Source of the DNA: Parabacteroides sp.
GTDB lineage: Bacteria > Bacteroidota > Bacteroidia > Bacteroidales > Tannerellaceae
Assembly (NCBI GenBank): GCA_019417325.1
Contig: DXVO01000019.1
Location: forward strand, 1-64,000
Reading direction: 5' to 3'
DNA length: 64,000 bases
Part shown: positions 1-8,545 of the stretch, piece by piece
How the letters are laid out: every line of letters begins with the position of its first letter
How positions within the stretch are numbered: position 1 is the stretch's first letter
Program-made: the position numbers and the translations under genes
The notes under the pieces: model-generated
What the model was told of the DNA's origin: nothing
Seen by the model: the letters and a program-made list of their open reading frames with translations, nothing else
The model's database searches: none

Positions 1-55
1 CCGCCGACCCTCTGCTTGTAAGGCAGATGCTCTGAACCAGCTGAGCTAAACGCCC
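1..55 (-). tRNA. tRNA-Val (anticodon TAC), 3' part missing
   Basis: On the minus strand the molecule begins at base 55 with acceptor arm GGGCGTT, then TAGCTC, a D-loop with GGTTCAGA, and an anticodon stem TCTGC/GCAGA around loop CTTACAA, giving anticodon TAC (valine). The variable loop and the start of the T arm (GTCGGCGG) follow before the window's left edge cuts the gene, so about 20 bases of the 3' end are outside. Confidence 0.9.
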
Positions 56-191
56 TTTCATTTTCAGTAAATTTATATGCTTTATCTCTCTAAAGCGCTG
101 CAAAGATACGGCTTTTTTTATTCTCTCCAAATTTTTTGCGAAAAAAGTAGAAAAAAGTTCCAGCTCTGCCCTGTATGTTTAAGAATTATAG

Positions 192-199
192 TACCTTTG
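192..199 (+). promoter_or_regulatory. Bacteroidetes -7 promoter box for purB
   Basis: TACCTTTG matches the TAnnTTTG consensus and lies 23 bases before the preferred purB start. No clear -33 TTTG was found at the usual spacing, so this rests on the -7 box and position alone. The resulting leader would be very short. Confidence 0.55.
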
Positions 200-221
200 C
201 ATCTCTATATTAATAATGTAT

Positions 222-1565
222 ATGAAATTTTCTACACTAACAGCAATATCACCTGTAGACGGGCGATATAGGAATAAGGCTGAAAATCTGGCTGCCTACT
301 TCTCTGAATATGCACTCATTAAATACAGAGTGCAGGTTGAGATCGAGTATTTTATTACTTTGTCTGAATTTCTTCCGCAATTAAATGCTTTGGCAACAGC
401 GGAAAATAAACAAGCTCTGCGGAAAATTTATCAGGACTTTTCTGTTGAAGATGCAACGCGTATAAAAGAGATAGAGAGCATAACAAATCATGATGTAAAA
501 GCAGTAGAGTATTTTATCAAAGAAAAATTTGATTTACTGTCTTTGCAGGAGTATAAAGAATTTATTCATTTCGGGTTGACATCCCAGGATATAAACAATA
601 CATCCGTACCTTTGTCTATCAAAGATGCTTTGAACGAGGTGTATTATCCGGGACTTCAGGAAGTGATAGATCTGCTGAAGCAATATGCTGAAGCATGGGC
701 TGAAATACCTATGCTGGCTAAAACTCATGGACAGCCGGCTTCTCCTACACGTTTGGGGAAAGAAATTATGGTATTTGTGTACCGCCTGGAACAGCAGGTG
801 GCTTTGTTGAAAGCAGTTCCTGTCTCTGCCAAATTTGGTGGTGCGACTGGTAATTTCAATGCACATAACGTAGCATATCCGGAATATGACTGGCGTGCAT
901 TTGGTAACAAATTTGTAAATGAAGTGTTGGGTCTTAGCCGTGAGGAATGGACTACACAGATTTCAAATTATGACAATCTTGCTGCAATTTTTGATGGCAT
1001 GAAGAGAGTCGATACTATCCTGATTGACTTGTGCCGTGATTTCTGGCAATATGTTTCAATGGAATATTTCAAGCAAAAGATTAAGGCTGGTGAAGTCGGA
1101 TCTTCTGCAATGCCTCATAAGGTAAACCCAATTGATTTTGAAAATGCAGAAGGTAATTTGGGAATGGCGAATGCCATCTTAACGCATTTGGCTATGAAAT
1201 TGCCTATATCTCGTTTGCAGCGGGATTTAACAGACTCTACAGTGTTACGTAATGTGGGGGTCCCGATGGCTCATATTGAAATAGCATTCAAAAGCTTAAC
1301 AAAAGGCCTGGGAAAATTGTTATTAAATGAGAAAGCTTTGTATCAGGACTTGGATCAATGCTGGGCTGTGGTAGCCGAAGGCATCCAAACTATTTTGCGC
1401 CGGGAAGGTTATCCGAAACCTTATGAAGCATTAAAAGCTTTGACTCGTACAAATGAAGGAATTACATCTGAATCGATACGTAGTTTTATTGATACATTGC
1501 AGGTGAGTGATGCTGTTAAAGCTGAATTAAAGGCGATTACGCCTCATAATTATACAGGAATTTAG
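222..1565 (+). CDS. purB: Adenylosuccinate lyase
   Basis: Cytosolic purine enzyme that splits adenylosuccinate to AMP and SAICAR to AICAR, releasing fumarate. The protein is 447 aa, the usual size. The N-terminus STLTAISPVDGRY matches the family start, which favours the ATG at 222 over one two codons upstream. The fumarase/aspartase-superfamily signature SSAMPHKVNP starts at about residue 294, and HGQPASPT lies near residue 170. purA, the preceding enzyme of the AMP branch, is also in this window near 58.3 kb but in a different transcription unit. rluB follows 62 bases downstream. Confidence 0.97.
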   Translation: MKFSTLTAISPVDGRYRNKAENLAAYFSEYALIKYRVQVEIEYFITLSEFLPQLNALATAENKQALRKIYQDFSVEDATRIKEIESITNHDVKAVEYFIKEKFDLLSLQEYKEFIHFGLTSQDINNTSVPLSIKDALNEVYYPGLQEVIDLLKQYAEAWAEIPMLAKTHGQPASPTRLGKEIMVFVYRLEQQVALLKAVPVSAKFGGATGNFNAHNVAYPEYDWRAFGNKFVNEVLGLSREEWTTQISNYDNLAAIFDGMKRVDTILIDLCRDFWQYVSMEYFKQKIKAGEVGSSAMPHKVNPIDFENAEGNLGMANAILTHLAMKLPISRLQRDLTDSTVLRNVGVPMAHIEIAFKSLTKGLGKLLLNEKALYQDLDQCWAVVAEGIQTILRREGYPKPYEALKALTRTNEGITSESIRSFIDTLQVSDAVKAELKAITPHNYTGI

Positions 1566-1577
1566 AGAGAAACAGGT

Positions 1578-1595
1578 GGTAGCCGTGAGGCTACC
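1578..1595 (+). other. Tight hairpin between purB and the pseudouridine synthase gene
   Basis: GGTAGCC and GGCTACC form a perfect 7-bp stem closed by the four-base GNRA-type loop GTGA. There is no T-run after it, so it is not a convincing terminator. It may stabilise the purB mRNA end or act as a weak attenuator between the two genes. Confidence 0.45.
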
Positions 1596-1627
1596 GAATT
1601 ATTTAATTATCATTTAATTCGTAGCAA

Positions 1628-3139
1628 ATGAGTACAGAAGAAAGAGATGAAACTCAACCGCGTCCAAGGAAAGTGATACCAAGTATCAGGCGAGAAAACA
1701 CAGACCAGGATTCTGAACGGAGACCTTATAACCAAGGTTATAACAGACCTGAAGGAAACAACTATGAACGGAGATCGTATAACCGTCCTAATTGGGAAGA
1801 CCGTGGCGGTTATAATTCTTATGGTGACAGACCAAGTCGTCCGCGTACGTACGATAACAACCGTGAGGGTGGTTATAACAAACCTTATAACCGTGACAAT
1901 GGCGGAAACCGCAATTATGGAAACCAGGGTGGTTATAACAATTCACGGTCGTCTTATGGAAACAACCGGTCGTATAATCAGGGGGGATATGGCAACAATA
2001 ATGACCGTCCTCATGGTAGTAATAATTATTATGGGAATGACCGTCCGTCGTATAACCGTCCTTCCCGTCCGAATTATGAAGACCGTGGAAAAGCTTATTC
2101 TGCAACTCCTTCAGGTGATGGTGTTTCAGGAGATGGCATGAAGAAAAGAAGACCTCGTGTTGGTGATGCTCGTGTAACATCATTCGATCGTAATGAACAT
2201 CGCGATAACAACAGAGGCTATGGGAATAATAACCGTTATGGTAATAGTGGAGGTTATGGCAATAGCGGAGGCTATGGTAATCACAGAGGCTATGGCAATA
2301 ATGGTGGTGGCTATGGAAATCGTCGTCCGAGCAATAATAATCGTTCCGGAGATTATAATCCAAATGCCAAATATAATTTCCAGAAACAGTTAAAGTATAA
2401 GGAAGTCTTGGCAGACCCGAACGAACCAATTCGTTTGAACAAATTTTTGTCAAATGCCGGTGTTTGTTCACGTCGTGAAGCTGATGAATTTATCCAGTCG
2501 GGGGTAGTTAAAGTTAACGATGCAGTAGTAACTGAATTGGGAACAAAGATTACGCGTCAGGATAAGGTTACATTCCAGGATCGTCCTGTCCAGATTGAAA
2601 GCAAGATCTATATCGTCTTGAATAAGCCGAAGAATTGTGTAACAACATCTGATGATCCTCAGGAACGTTTGACGGTAATGGATTTAGTAAAAAATGCATG
2701 TCAGGAACGTATTTATCCGGTAGGACGTTTAGACCGTAATACAACAGGTGTCCTGTTATTGACTAATGATGGAGATTTGGCTTCTAAATTGACTCATCCG
2801 TCTTATAAGAAGAAAAAGATTTATCATGTATGGTTGGATAAGAATGTAACGGTTGAAGATATGGAAAAGATTGCAAATGGATTGGAACTTGAAGATGGTG
2901 AAATCCACGCAGATGCAATTAGTTATGCCAGCGAAGAGGATAAAAGCCAGGTGGGTATTGAAATCCATTCCGGTCGTAATCGTATCGTCCGTCGTATTTT
3001 CGAATCATTGGGCTATCACGTGATTAAACTTGACCGTGTATACTTTGCCGGACTGACTAAAAAGAACCTGGGACGCGGAAAATGGCGTTATCTGAATGAA
3101 AGAGAGGTTAATACTCTCCGCATGGGAGCTTTTGAATAA
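1628..3139 (+). CDS. 23S rRNA pseudouridine synthase, RsuA/RluB type, with long Asn/Gly/Tyr/Arg-rich N-terminus
   Basis: Predicted to isomerise a uridine of ribosomal RNA to pseudouridine. An S4 RNA-binding domain lies at about residues 267-312 (RLNKFLSNAGVCSRREADEF). The catalytic domain has the family motif GRLDRNTTG at about residue 365, with the catalytic Asp. Residues 1-255 are low complexity, built from GGYGN, YNR and NRG repeats; the RsuA/RluB family is normally 230-300 aa, so about half of this protein is an extra disordered tail, probably RNA-binding (inference). RluB, RluE and RluF cannot be told apart from sequence alone. asnS follows after a hairpin. Confidence 0.9.
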   Translation: MSTEERDETQPRPRKVIPSIRRENTDQDSERRPYNQGYNRPEGNNYERRSYNRPNWEDRGGYNSYGDRPSRPRTYDNNREGGYNKPYNRDNGGNRNYGNQGGYNNSRSSYGNNRSYNQGGYGNNNDRPHGSNNYYGNDRPSYNRPSRPNYEDRGKAYSATPSGDGVSGDGMKKRRPRVGDARVTSFDRNEHRDNNRGYGNNNRYGNSGGYGNSGGYGNHRGYGNNGGGYGNRRPSNNNRSGDYNPNAKYNFQKQLKYKEVLADPNEPIRLNKFLSNAGVCSRREADEFIQSGVVKVNDAVVTELGTKITRQDKVTFQDRPVQIESKIYIVLNKPKNCVTTSDDPQERLTVMDLVKNACQERIYPVGRLDRNTTGVLLLTNDGDLASKLTHPSYKKKKIYHVWLDKNVTVEDMEKIANGLELEDGEIHADAISYASEEDKSQVGIEIHSGRNRIVRRIFESLGYHVIKLDRVYFAGLTKKNLGRGKWRYLNEREVNTLRMGAFE

Positions 3140-3149
3140 GAAATATAGA

Positions 3150-3184
3150 GTTAGCCGGTTGAGATGCCGGCTAACTTGTTTTGA
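3150..3184 (+). terminator. Putative terminator after the pseudouridine synthase gene
   Basis: GTTAGCCGG (3150-3158) pairs perfectly with CCGGCTAAC (3167-3175) and is followed by the T-rich stretch TTGTTTTG. It sits between two same-strand genes, so it may be partial. Confidence 0.6.
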
Positions 3185-3208
3185 TTATCTAAGATTAAAA
3201 ATATAAAC

Positions 3209-4615
3209 ATGGAAGCAATTAAAAGAACAAAAATTGTAGATGTACTGAAGAGTGAGGCTTACGGTACGACCGTTAATGTTAAGGGATGGGTTCGTACCCG
3301 TCGTGGTAGCAAACAAGTTAGCTTTATAGCTTTGAATGACGGTTCTACAATTAATAATGTTCAGATCGTTGTAGACGTGGAAAAATTAGGGGAGGAATAC
3401 CTTAAGCCTATTACAACGGGTGCCAGCATAAATGTAAACGGAATATTGGTACAATCTCAGGGAAAGGGACAGAATGTAGAAATTCAGGCTACCGAGATTG
3501 AAATTTATGGGACTGCCGATGTGAATACATATCCTTTGCAGAAGAAGGGGCACTCTATGGAGTTCTTGCGTGAGATAGCTCATTTGCGTCCCCGTACGAA
3601 TACATTTGGTGCAGTATTCCGTATCCGTCATAATATGGCTTATGCAATTCATAAATTTTTCCATGACAGAGGTTTCTTTTATTTCCATACACCTATTGTT
3701 ACAGCATCCGATTGCGAAGGTGCCGGACAGATGTTTCAGGTAACAACAATGAACTTATATGATCTGAAGAAGGATGAAAACGGCTCAATTATTTATGATG
3801 ACGACTTCTTTGGAAAACAGGCAAGTTTAACAGTTTCCGGACAGCTTGAAGGTGAATTGGCAGCAACAGCATTGGGACAGATTTATACATTTGGGCCGAC
3901 TTTCCGTGCTGAAAACTCAAATACTCCGCGGCACTTGGCTGAGTTTTGGATGATTGAACCGGAAGTTGCATTCAATGATATCCTTGATAACATGGATCTG
4001 GCAGAAGACTTTATTAAATATTGTGTTCGCTGGGCGTTGGATAATTGTATGGATGATATTAAGTTCTTGAACGACATGTTCGATAAGGAATTAATAGCAC
4101 GTCTGGAAGGTGTATTAAAAGATGAATTTGTACGTTTGCCATATACCGAGGGTATTAAGATTCTTGAAGAGGCAGTAGCTAAGGGGCATAAATTCGAATT
4201 TCCTGTTTATTGGGGGGTTGATTTGGCTTCTGAGCATGAGCGTTTCTTGGTCGAAGACCATTTTAAACGTCCGGTTATCCTGACAGATTATCCGAAAGAA
4301 ATCAAAGCGTTCTATATGAAGCAGAACGAAGATGGAAAGACTGTCCGTGCAATGGATGTTCTATTCCCGAAAATCGGAGAAATTATTGGTGGATCTGAAC
4401 GCGAAGCTGATTATGATAAGCTGCAAAACCGCATCAATGAATTGGGCATACCCATGAAGGATATGTGGTGGTATTTGGATACCCGCCGTTTCGGTACAGT
4501 TCCTCATTCAGGGTTTGGCCTGGGATTTGAACGTTTGCTGTTATTCGTAACAGGAATGACAAATATCCGCGACGTCATACCGTTCCCGCGTACTCCGAAA
4601 AATGCAGATTTCTAA
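3209..4615 (+). CDS. asnS: Asparagine--tRNA ligase
   Basis: Class II aminoacyl-tRNA synthetase that charges tRNA-Asn in the cytosol. The 468-aa product has the N-terminal OB-fold anticodon domain (VKGWVRTRRGSKQVSFI), motif 2 around FRAENSNTPRHLAEFWMIEPE (shown in part as RAENSNTPRHLAEF), and motif 3 near the end (GFGLGFERLLLFVTG). Length and motifs fit AsnRS rather than AspRS. A strong terminator follows and separates it from the convergent Lrp-type gene. Confidence 0.97.
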   Translation: MEAIKRTKIVDVLKSEAYGTTVNVKGWVRTRRGSKQVSFIALNDGSTINNVQIVVDVEKLGEEYLKPITTGASINVNGILVQSQGKGQNVEIQATEIEIYGTADVNTYPLQKKGHSMEFLREIAHLRPRTNTFGAVFRIRHNMAYAIHKFFHDRGFFYFHTPIVTASDCEGAGQMFQVTTMNLYDLKKDENGSIIYDDDFFGKQASLTVSGQLEGELAATALGQIYTFGPTFRAENSNTPRHLAEFWMIEPEVAFNDILDNMDLAEDFIKYCVRWALDNCMDDIKFLNDMFDKELIARLEGVLKDEFVRLPYTEGIKILEEAVAKGHKFEFPVYWGVDLASEHERFLVEDHFKRPVILTDYPKEIKAFYMKQNEDGKTVRAMDVLFPKIGEIIGGSEREADYDKLQNRINELGIPMKDMWWYLDTRRFGTVPHSGFGLGFERLLLFVTGMTNIRDVIPFPRTPKNADF

Positions 4616-4632
4616 GAAGAAATTTAGTAAAT

Positions 4633-4669
4633 AAAAAACGCCGGTCTCGTTTATGAGCCGGCGTTTTTT
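4633..4669. terminator. Bidirectional intrinsic terminator between asnS and the Lrp gene
   Basis: An A-run plus CGCCGG (4633-4644) pairs with CCGGCG plus a T-run (4658-4669). Poly-A on one side and poly-T on the other make it work on both strands, serving the two convergent genes. Confidence 0.9.
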
Positions 4670-4671
4670 AT

Positions 4672-5145
4672 TTATTCTTCATCTTCCAGATTAATCGGAA
4701 TTTGTTTTTTAAATGCTTCTTTAAAGGATATCAGCGACTCTGTCCGTGCTAATCCTAATGGTTGTAGTTTTTTATGGATAATGCTGAGTAGATGCTGGTT
4801 GTTTTTTGCATATATCTTGATAAATAAATCATATTGTCCTGTAGTATAATGGCATTCCACTACTTCCGGTATTTGCCTCAATGCCTCTGTCACAGAGGGA
4901 AATTGTCCCGGTGATTTAAGGAATAATCCCATATAGGCACATGTCTCATAGCCTACTTTCGTATTATCGACAATGAATTCAGAGCCTTTGATTACTCCTA
5001 AATTAGTCAACTTTTGTATGCGTTGATGAATAGCGGCCCCCGATACATTACATTCTCTTGCCACTTCGAGGAAAGGCATGCGGGCATTTCCGATAATTAG
5101 TTTTAGTATCTTTTCGTCTAGTTCATCTAGTTGATGATGTGCCAT
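4672..5145 (-). CDS. Lrp/AsnC-family transcriptional regulator
   Basis: 157 aa with the family's two-part layout. An N-terminal winged helix-turn-helix covers about residues 8-60 (LDEKILKLIIGNARMPFLEV then GAAIHQRIQKLTNLGVI). An AsnC/RAM ligand-sensing and oligomerising domain covers about residues 68-145. Lrp-type regulators usually respond to amino acids. The target genes are not evident; the neighbours are a convergent asnS and a divergent GNAT gene 146 bases away, which it might regulate (inference). Confidence 0.92.
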   Translation of the reverse strand: MAHHQLDELDEKILKLIIGNARMPFLEVARECNVSGAAIHQRIQKLTNLGVIKGSEFIVDNTKVGYETCAYMGLFLKSPGQFPSVTEALRQIPEVVECHYTTGQYDLFIKIYAKNNQHLLSIIHKKLQPLGLARTESLISFKEAFKKQIPINLEDEE

Positions 5146-5291
5146 AATTTCTGTATATTTGTATATATGTAGTATAGAATCTTACATTCTAAATACAAAT
5201 ATAGCTAATCTCTAATGATTAATGGATATTGTTTGGATAAATATTTTAGTTTGTAAGTTTCTTTTTTAGTAATCATTAAAATTGACGTTTT

Positions 5292-5843
5292 ATGAGTTTG
5301 AAGCCATCAGTTGTTTGTGTACCGGTGAAGGATGTATTAGATCCGTTGTTGAATCGGATAGAGAAGACTTATAATGATTCTTTTCCGGAAGTAGAGCGTC
5401 GGGATTTTGCTCTTGTGCGTGATCTATTGTCAGATGAACCCCGTTTTGTAATATATGCATTGTTGAAAAATGATGAATATGTCGGTTTTATTACCAGATG
5501 GACTTTTGAAAATTTTGCCTATGGTGAGCATTTTGCTATTGATGCAGCAGCGCGTAATGGAGGAATTGGGGCTAAGGCTATGGAGCAATTCCTTGCTATC
5601 TGTGGCACTCCTGTTGTTATAGAGGTAGAAACCCCCGAAGATGAAATGAGTAAGCGTAGAATTGGTTTCTATGAGCGCTTAGGTTTTGTTTTGGATTCTC
5701 ATGTGTATCATCAACCTCCATATCGTCAGGGAGGAGATGGACTTGAAATGCGCTTGATGAGTTACGGACAAATCGATTTGTCGGACTCTTTTGATAAAGT
5801 CAAGCAAATTATTTATGAAAATGTATATGGTGCTAAGATATAA
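5292..5843 (+). CDS. GNAT-family N-acetyltransferase
   Basis: 183 aa. The central part has the GNAT layout: a beta strand with AIDAAARNGGIGAKAMEQFL, which resembles the acetyl-CoA-binding RNxGIG/A motif, then VVIEVETPED and a late RRIGFYERLGF helix-strand typical of the fold. Substrate unknown. It is divergent from the Lrp regulator and ends in its own terminator, so it is probably monocistronic. Confidence 0.85.
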   Translation: MSLKPSVVCVPVKDVLDPLLNRIEKTYNDSFPEVERRDFALVRDLLSDEPRFVIYALLKNDEYVGFITRWTFENFAYGEHFAIDAAARNGGIGAKAMEQFLAICGTPVVIEVETPEDEMSKRRIGFYERLGFVLDSHVYHQPPYRQGGDGLEMRLMSYGQIDLSDSFDKVKQIIYENVYGAKI

Positions 5844-5846
5844 AAT

Positions 5847-5879
5847 AAAAAAGGCGGGATCTAAAATCCCGCCTTTTTT
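5847..5879. terminator. Bidirectional terminator between GNAT gene and exbD
   Basis: AAAAAAGGCGGGAT pairs with ATCCCGCCTTTTTT around a CTAAA loop. A-run and T-run on the two sides make it usable by both convergent transcripts. Confidence 0.92.
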
Positions 5880-5896
5880 AGTAAGTATTTCTCTGG

Positions 5897-6364
5897 TTAA
5901 TCAACACGTTGACGTGCAGAATAACTGATCTTTAATGCGTATGCTTCACGAAGAGCCTGTTTTACGTCCGTAATAATACCCATCTTAGTTTCTTTATCTG
6001 CTTTGATAGATACAGTCATGAACGGCTGGTCTTCTTCTTTCATACTAGACTTTTCCTGAGCGATGTAATCCTGAATTTCTGATATTTCAGCGAAATTATC
6101 ATTCAACTGCAAACGAGTTTCAGAACCCATCTTAGCTCTCATTTCCTGAGTCGGTTTACCTACATAGATGAATGTAACCAATGATTTCTTTTCCAATTTC
6201 TGAAGTTCAGTTGCTTCTGGAGCACGGAATTCTACTTTCAAAGTTACTTCACGCATTGTTGTAACCATCATGATGAAGAACAAGAAGGCGAACACCAAGT
6301 CAGGTAATGAAGAGGTATTTAATTCGGGCATTTCCCTTCCGCCCGCTTTACTAAACTTTCCCAT
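5897..6364 (-). CDS. ExbD/TolR-family biopolymer transport protein (second copy)
   Basis: 155-aa inner-membrane protein of the TonB-energising complex. One transmembrane helix lies at about residues 20-38 (LPDLVFAFLFFIMMVTTM). Its Asp, just after the Pro, is the conserved proton-path residue of ExbD. The remainder is a periplasmic domain. The start codon overlaps the stop of the other exbD by one base (TAATG), indicating translational coupling. Last gene of an exbB-membrane protein-exbD-exbD operon. Confidence 0.92.
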   Translation of the reverse strand: MGKFSKAGGREMPELNTSSLPDLVFAFLFFIMMVTTMREVTLKVEFRAPEATELQKLEKKSLVTFIYVGKPTQEMRAKMGSETRLQLNDNFAEISEIQDYIAQEKSSMKEEDQPFMTVSIKADKETKMGIITDVKQALREAYALKISYSARQRVD

Positions 6365-6957
6365 TACTTTTTATCTCCTCCATAATTTTTAGGTTCTGCT
6401 TCTGATATCTTCTGCGGATAAATCATCTGCACAGCCTTTTGTTGTTCATCATTCAAATCAGCAAATGCCTTTCCGAATTTTTCTTTAGAAACATCATCTC
6501 TCAGTTCGTTATAAGCCTTAGCCAATTCGTTCTGAACGCTGATGTATGACTGGTATTCAGTACCACGGTCATTCTGTAAAGAAATTACGTGATTCTTAGT
6601 AACCATTCTTTTTCCATAAAAAGGAACGTCTACTTCAACCTTTTCAGGTTTATGTTCGTCGTTATAAGGATTTTCAATAAAATCTTTAACCTTATCTTTC
6701 AATTGCTTGATGTCGGTGTATTCTCCACCACAAGAGATTTGGTTACTACTGTTGATCAGTACAACCAGCATATTTCTCTTTTTAACATCAATTTCTTCAT
6801 TCTTTTTCTGGTCTTTAGGTACAGGAGGCGGCAAACGTCTAGCCAAACCTTTATCTGTGTCCATTGATGTAGTAATAAGGAAGAAGATAAGCAACATGAA
6901 AGCAATATCGGCTGAAGAAGTCGCGTTCATAGCGGGTACTTTTCTCTTTTTTCCCAT
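6364..6957 (-). CDS. ExbD/TolR-family biopolymer transport protein (first copy)
   Basis: 197 aa, longer than classical ExbD (about 140). A single transmembrane helix at about residues 15-32 (SADIAFMLLIFFLITTSM) carries the conserved Asp. The periplasmic part has a charged insertion around residues 110-150. Two different ExbD subunits in one operon are common in Bacteroidetes and probably build a mixed ExbD dimer inside the ExbB ring (inference). Confidence 0.92.
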   Translation of the reverse strand: MGKKRKVPAMNATSSADIAFMLLIFFLITTSMDTDKGLARRLPPPVPKDQKKNEEIDVKKRNMLVVLINSSNQISCGGEYTDIKQLKDKVKDFIENPYNDEHKPEKVEVDVPFYGKRMVTKNHVISLQNDRGTEYQSYISVQNELAKAYNELRDDVSKEKFGKAFADLNDEQQKAVQMIYPQKISEAEPKNYGGDKK

Positions 6958-6992
6958 ATAGCTTCTTGTTTTATCGATTCGTTATTACTAGA

Positions 6993-7466
6993 TTATTTAC
7001 CTAAAGCTTTTTTTACAGTTCCTGCAACAACAGCAATGACGATCAAAAAGAACAATACGATTGTTGAGTTGATCCACATATCTGTTACTTTCAGCCAAAA
7101 TGAAGTGTTGTAACTCTGAGAATCAGCATTTAATCCCTGTAAAGGAGTGCCATCACCCATAGAATAAGTAACAAACAGCATGACTGCGAATAAGGCTACT
7201 ACACCCAGTGACATAAGGGCTGATTTAGGATTAGACTTCAGCACTGTAACAAATTGCCATAATGCGAAGGCTATCATACAAACGACTGTAACAACAAAGA
7301 TTACATATGTCCAGTCAAGCAAGAGTCCTGTATTTACATACTCTTTATTTTCAGCAGAAGGATCTACGACCCCTCCTCCGAAGAACATACCCAGAACTAT
7401 GATGGTAATGATAGATGTTACCAATAATGTCCAGCTGGATATTTTTCTTATTTTAGTAACTGCCAT
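6993..7466 (-). CDS. Four-helix inner-membrane protein of the TonB-energising operon
   Basis: 157 aa with four predicted membrane segments, at about residues 10-30, 50-72, 83-102 and 130-152. No domain recognised by eye. It lies between exbB and the two exbD genes with gaps of 9 and 35 bases, an arrangement I recall as conserved in Bacteroidetes, so it probably works with the ExbB/ExbD motor. Function unknown. Confidence 0.8.
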   Translation of the reverse strand: MAVTKIRKISSWTLLVTSIITIIVLGMFFGGGVVDPSAENKEYVNTGLLLDWTYVIFVVTVVCMIAFALWQFVTVLKSNPKSALMSLGVVALFAVMLFVTYSMGDGTPLQGLNADSQSYNTSFWLKVTDMWINSTIVLFFLIVIAVVAGTVKKALGK

Positions 7467-7475
7467 AATTCTGAA

Positions 7476-8222
7476 CTATTTTTTGAATTTAAGGTTGTAT
7501 TTGATAACCAAGTCAAGCAATGTAATAGAAGCATCTTCCATCTGGTTCAGGATAGCTTCCAGTTTGCTCAACAAATAGTTATAGAATATCTGAAGAAGTA
7601 ATGCTACGATCAAACCACCTACAGTTGTGATCAAAGCCACTTTCATACCACCTGCTACAACCGTCGGGCTGATATCACCAACCTGTTCGATTTTATCGAA
7701 CGCCATAACCATACCTACTACAGTTCCCAAGAATCCCAGAGACGGTGCCATAGCGATAAACAATGTAATCCATGACATGTTCTTTTCCAAAAGACCACCT
7801 TGAACACCACCGTAAGAAATGATAGATTTTTCAACAACGTCTAAGCCCTGGTCAATTCTCATTAAACCTTGATAAGCGATAGAAGCGATAGGACCTCTTG
7901 TGTCGCGAGCGATAGCTTTTGCACCTTCTACATCCCCTTTATCCAAAGCATCTTCTATACCAGACAATAATTTTTTAGTGTTAGTTTCTGCTAAGTTAAG
8001 ATAAATAATTCTTTCAAGACAGAATGCCAAACCTAAGATCAAAGCAATAGCAATTGTACTCATGAAGTCGGCACCACCTTCGATGAACTTAACTTTTAAA
8101 GCTTGGTACAGACCACTTTCAACAACTTGTCCCGCTCCGGCGGCAGCGTCCTGTGCGAATGCTACAGTAGAGATTCCAAGGGCACATAAACCCATGAATG
8201 TTTTTGCAAAATACTTTTTCAT
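7476..8222 (-). CDS. ExbB/TolQ/MotA-family proton channel
   Basis: 248 aa. After a signal-like N-terminus ending AFAQ come three membrane helices (about 52-72, 150-175 and 190-215) with the family's SLGFLGTVVGMVMAFDKI and VALITTVGGLIVALLLQI segments. It forms the stator ring that, with ExbD, uses the proton gradient to drive TonB. First gene of the operon. The TonB gene itself is nearby at 10.4 kb but separately transcribed. Confidence 0.93.
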   Translation of the reverse strand: MKKYFAKTFMGLCALGISTVAFAQDAAAGAGQVVESGLYQALKVKFIEGGADFMSTIAIALILGLAFCLERIIYLNLAETNTKKLLSGIEDALDKGDVEGAKAIARDTRGPIASIAYQGLMRIDQGLDVVEKSIISYGGVQGGLLEKNMSWITLFIAMAPSLGFLGTVVGMVMAFDKIEQVGDISPTVVAGGMKVALITTVGGLIVALLLQIFYNYLLSKLEAILNQMEDASITLLDLVIKYNLKFKK

Positions 8223-8307
8223 TGTGTGTTTAATTTTTAAGATTAATAATTCTCTTATTTATTTTATTTTTTGTTATTAATAATATCCATGGTATCAATT
8301 GAATATG

Positions 8308-8395
8308 CGGAGAAAGCGGGATTCGAACCCGCGAAACCCTTTAGGGGTTTACACGCTTTCCAGGCGTGCCTCTTCAACCACTCGAGCATCTCTCC
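8308..8395 (-). tRNA. tRNA-Ser (anticodon GGA)
   Basis: On the minus strand: acceptor GGAGAGA pairing with TTTCTCC (one G-T pair), anticodon stem CACGC/GCGTG around CTGGAAA (anticodon GGA), the long variable arm of a class II tRNA (ACCCC/GGGGT region), and T arm GCGGGTTCGAATCCCGC. Length is 88 bases with discriminator G; CCA is not encoded. It lies between tatD and exbB on the same strand. Confidence 0.96.
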
Positions 8396-8545
8396 AGAAA
8401 TCAATCTTAGTCTCCTCTAAAACGAGCGCAAAATACGAAAAAAATCGCATATGCAAACGTTTCAGTGCACAAATCTATAGTTTTTGCCCGACATATGCAC
8501 AATATCTGGCGCAATAAATTCTACCATACTTAAGAAATTCTTAAA

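Noticed and set aside
1..55. tRNA-Val as an integration site
   Set aside because: No integrase or repeated tRNA end was found; purB follows directly.
1788..2471. 227-aa minus-strand ORF opposite the pseudouridine synthase
   Set aside because: It is a mirror of the low-complexity repeats (His/Tyr-rich) and has no promoter or family features.
8299..8517. 72-aa ORF with RDSNPR
   Set aside because: It is the antisense of tRNA-Ser, a well-known false protein.
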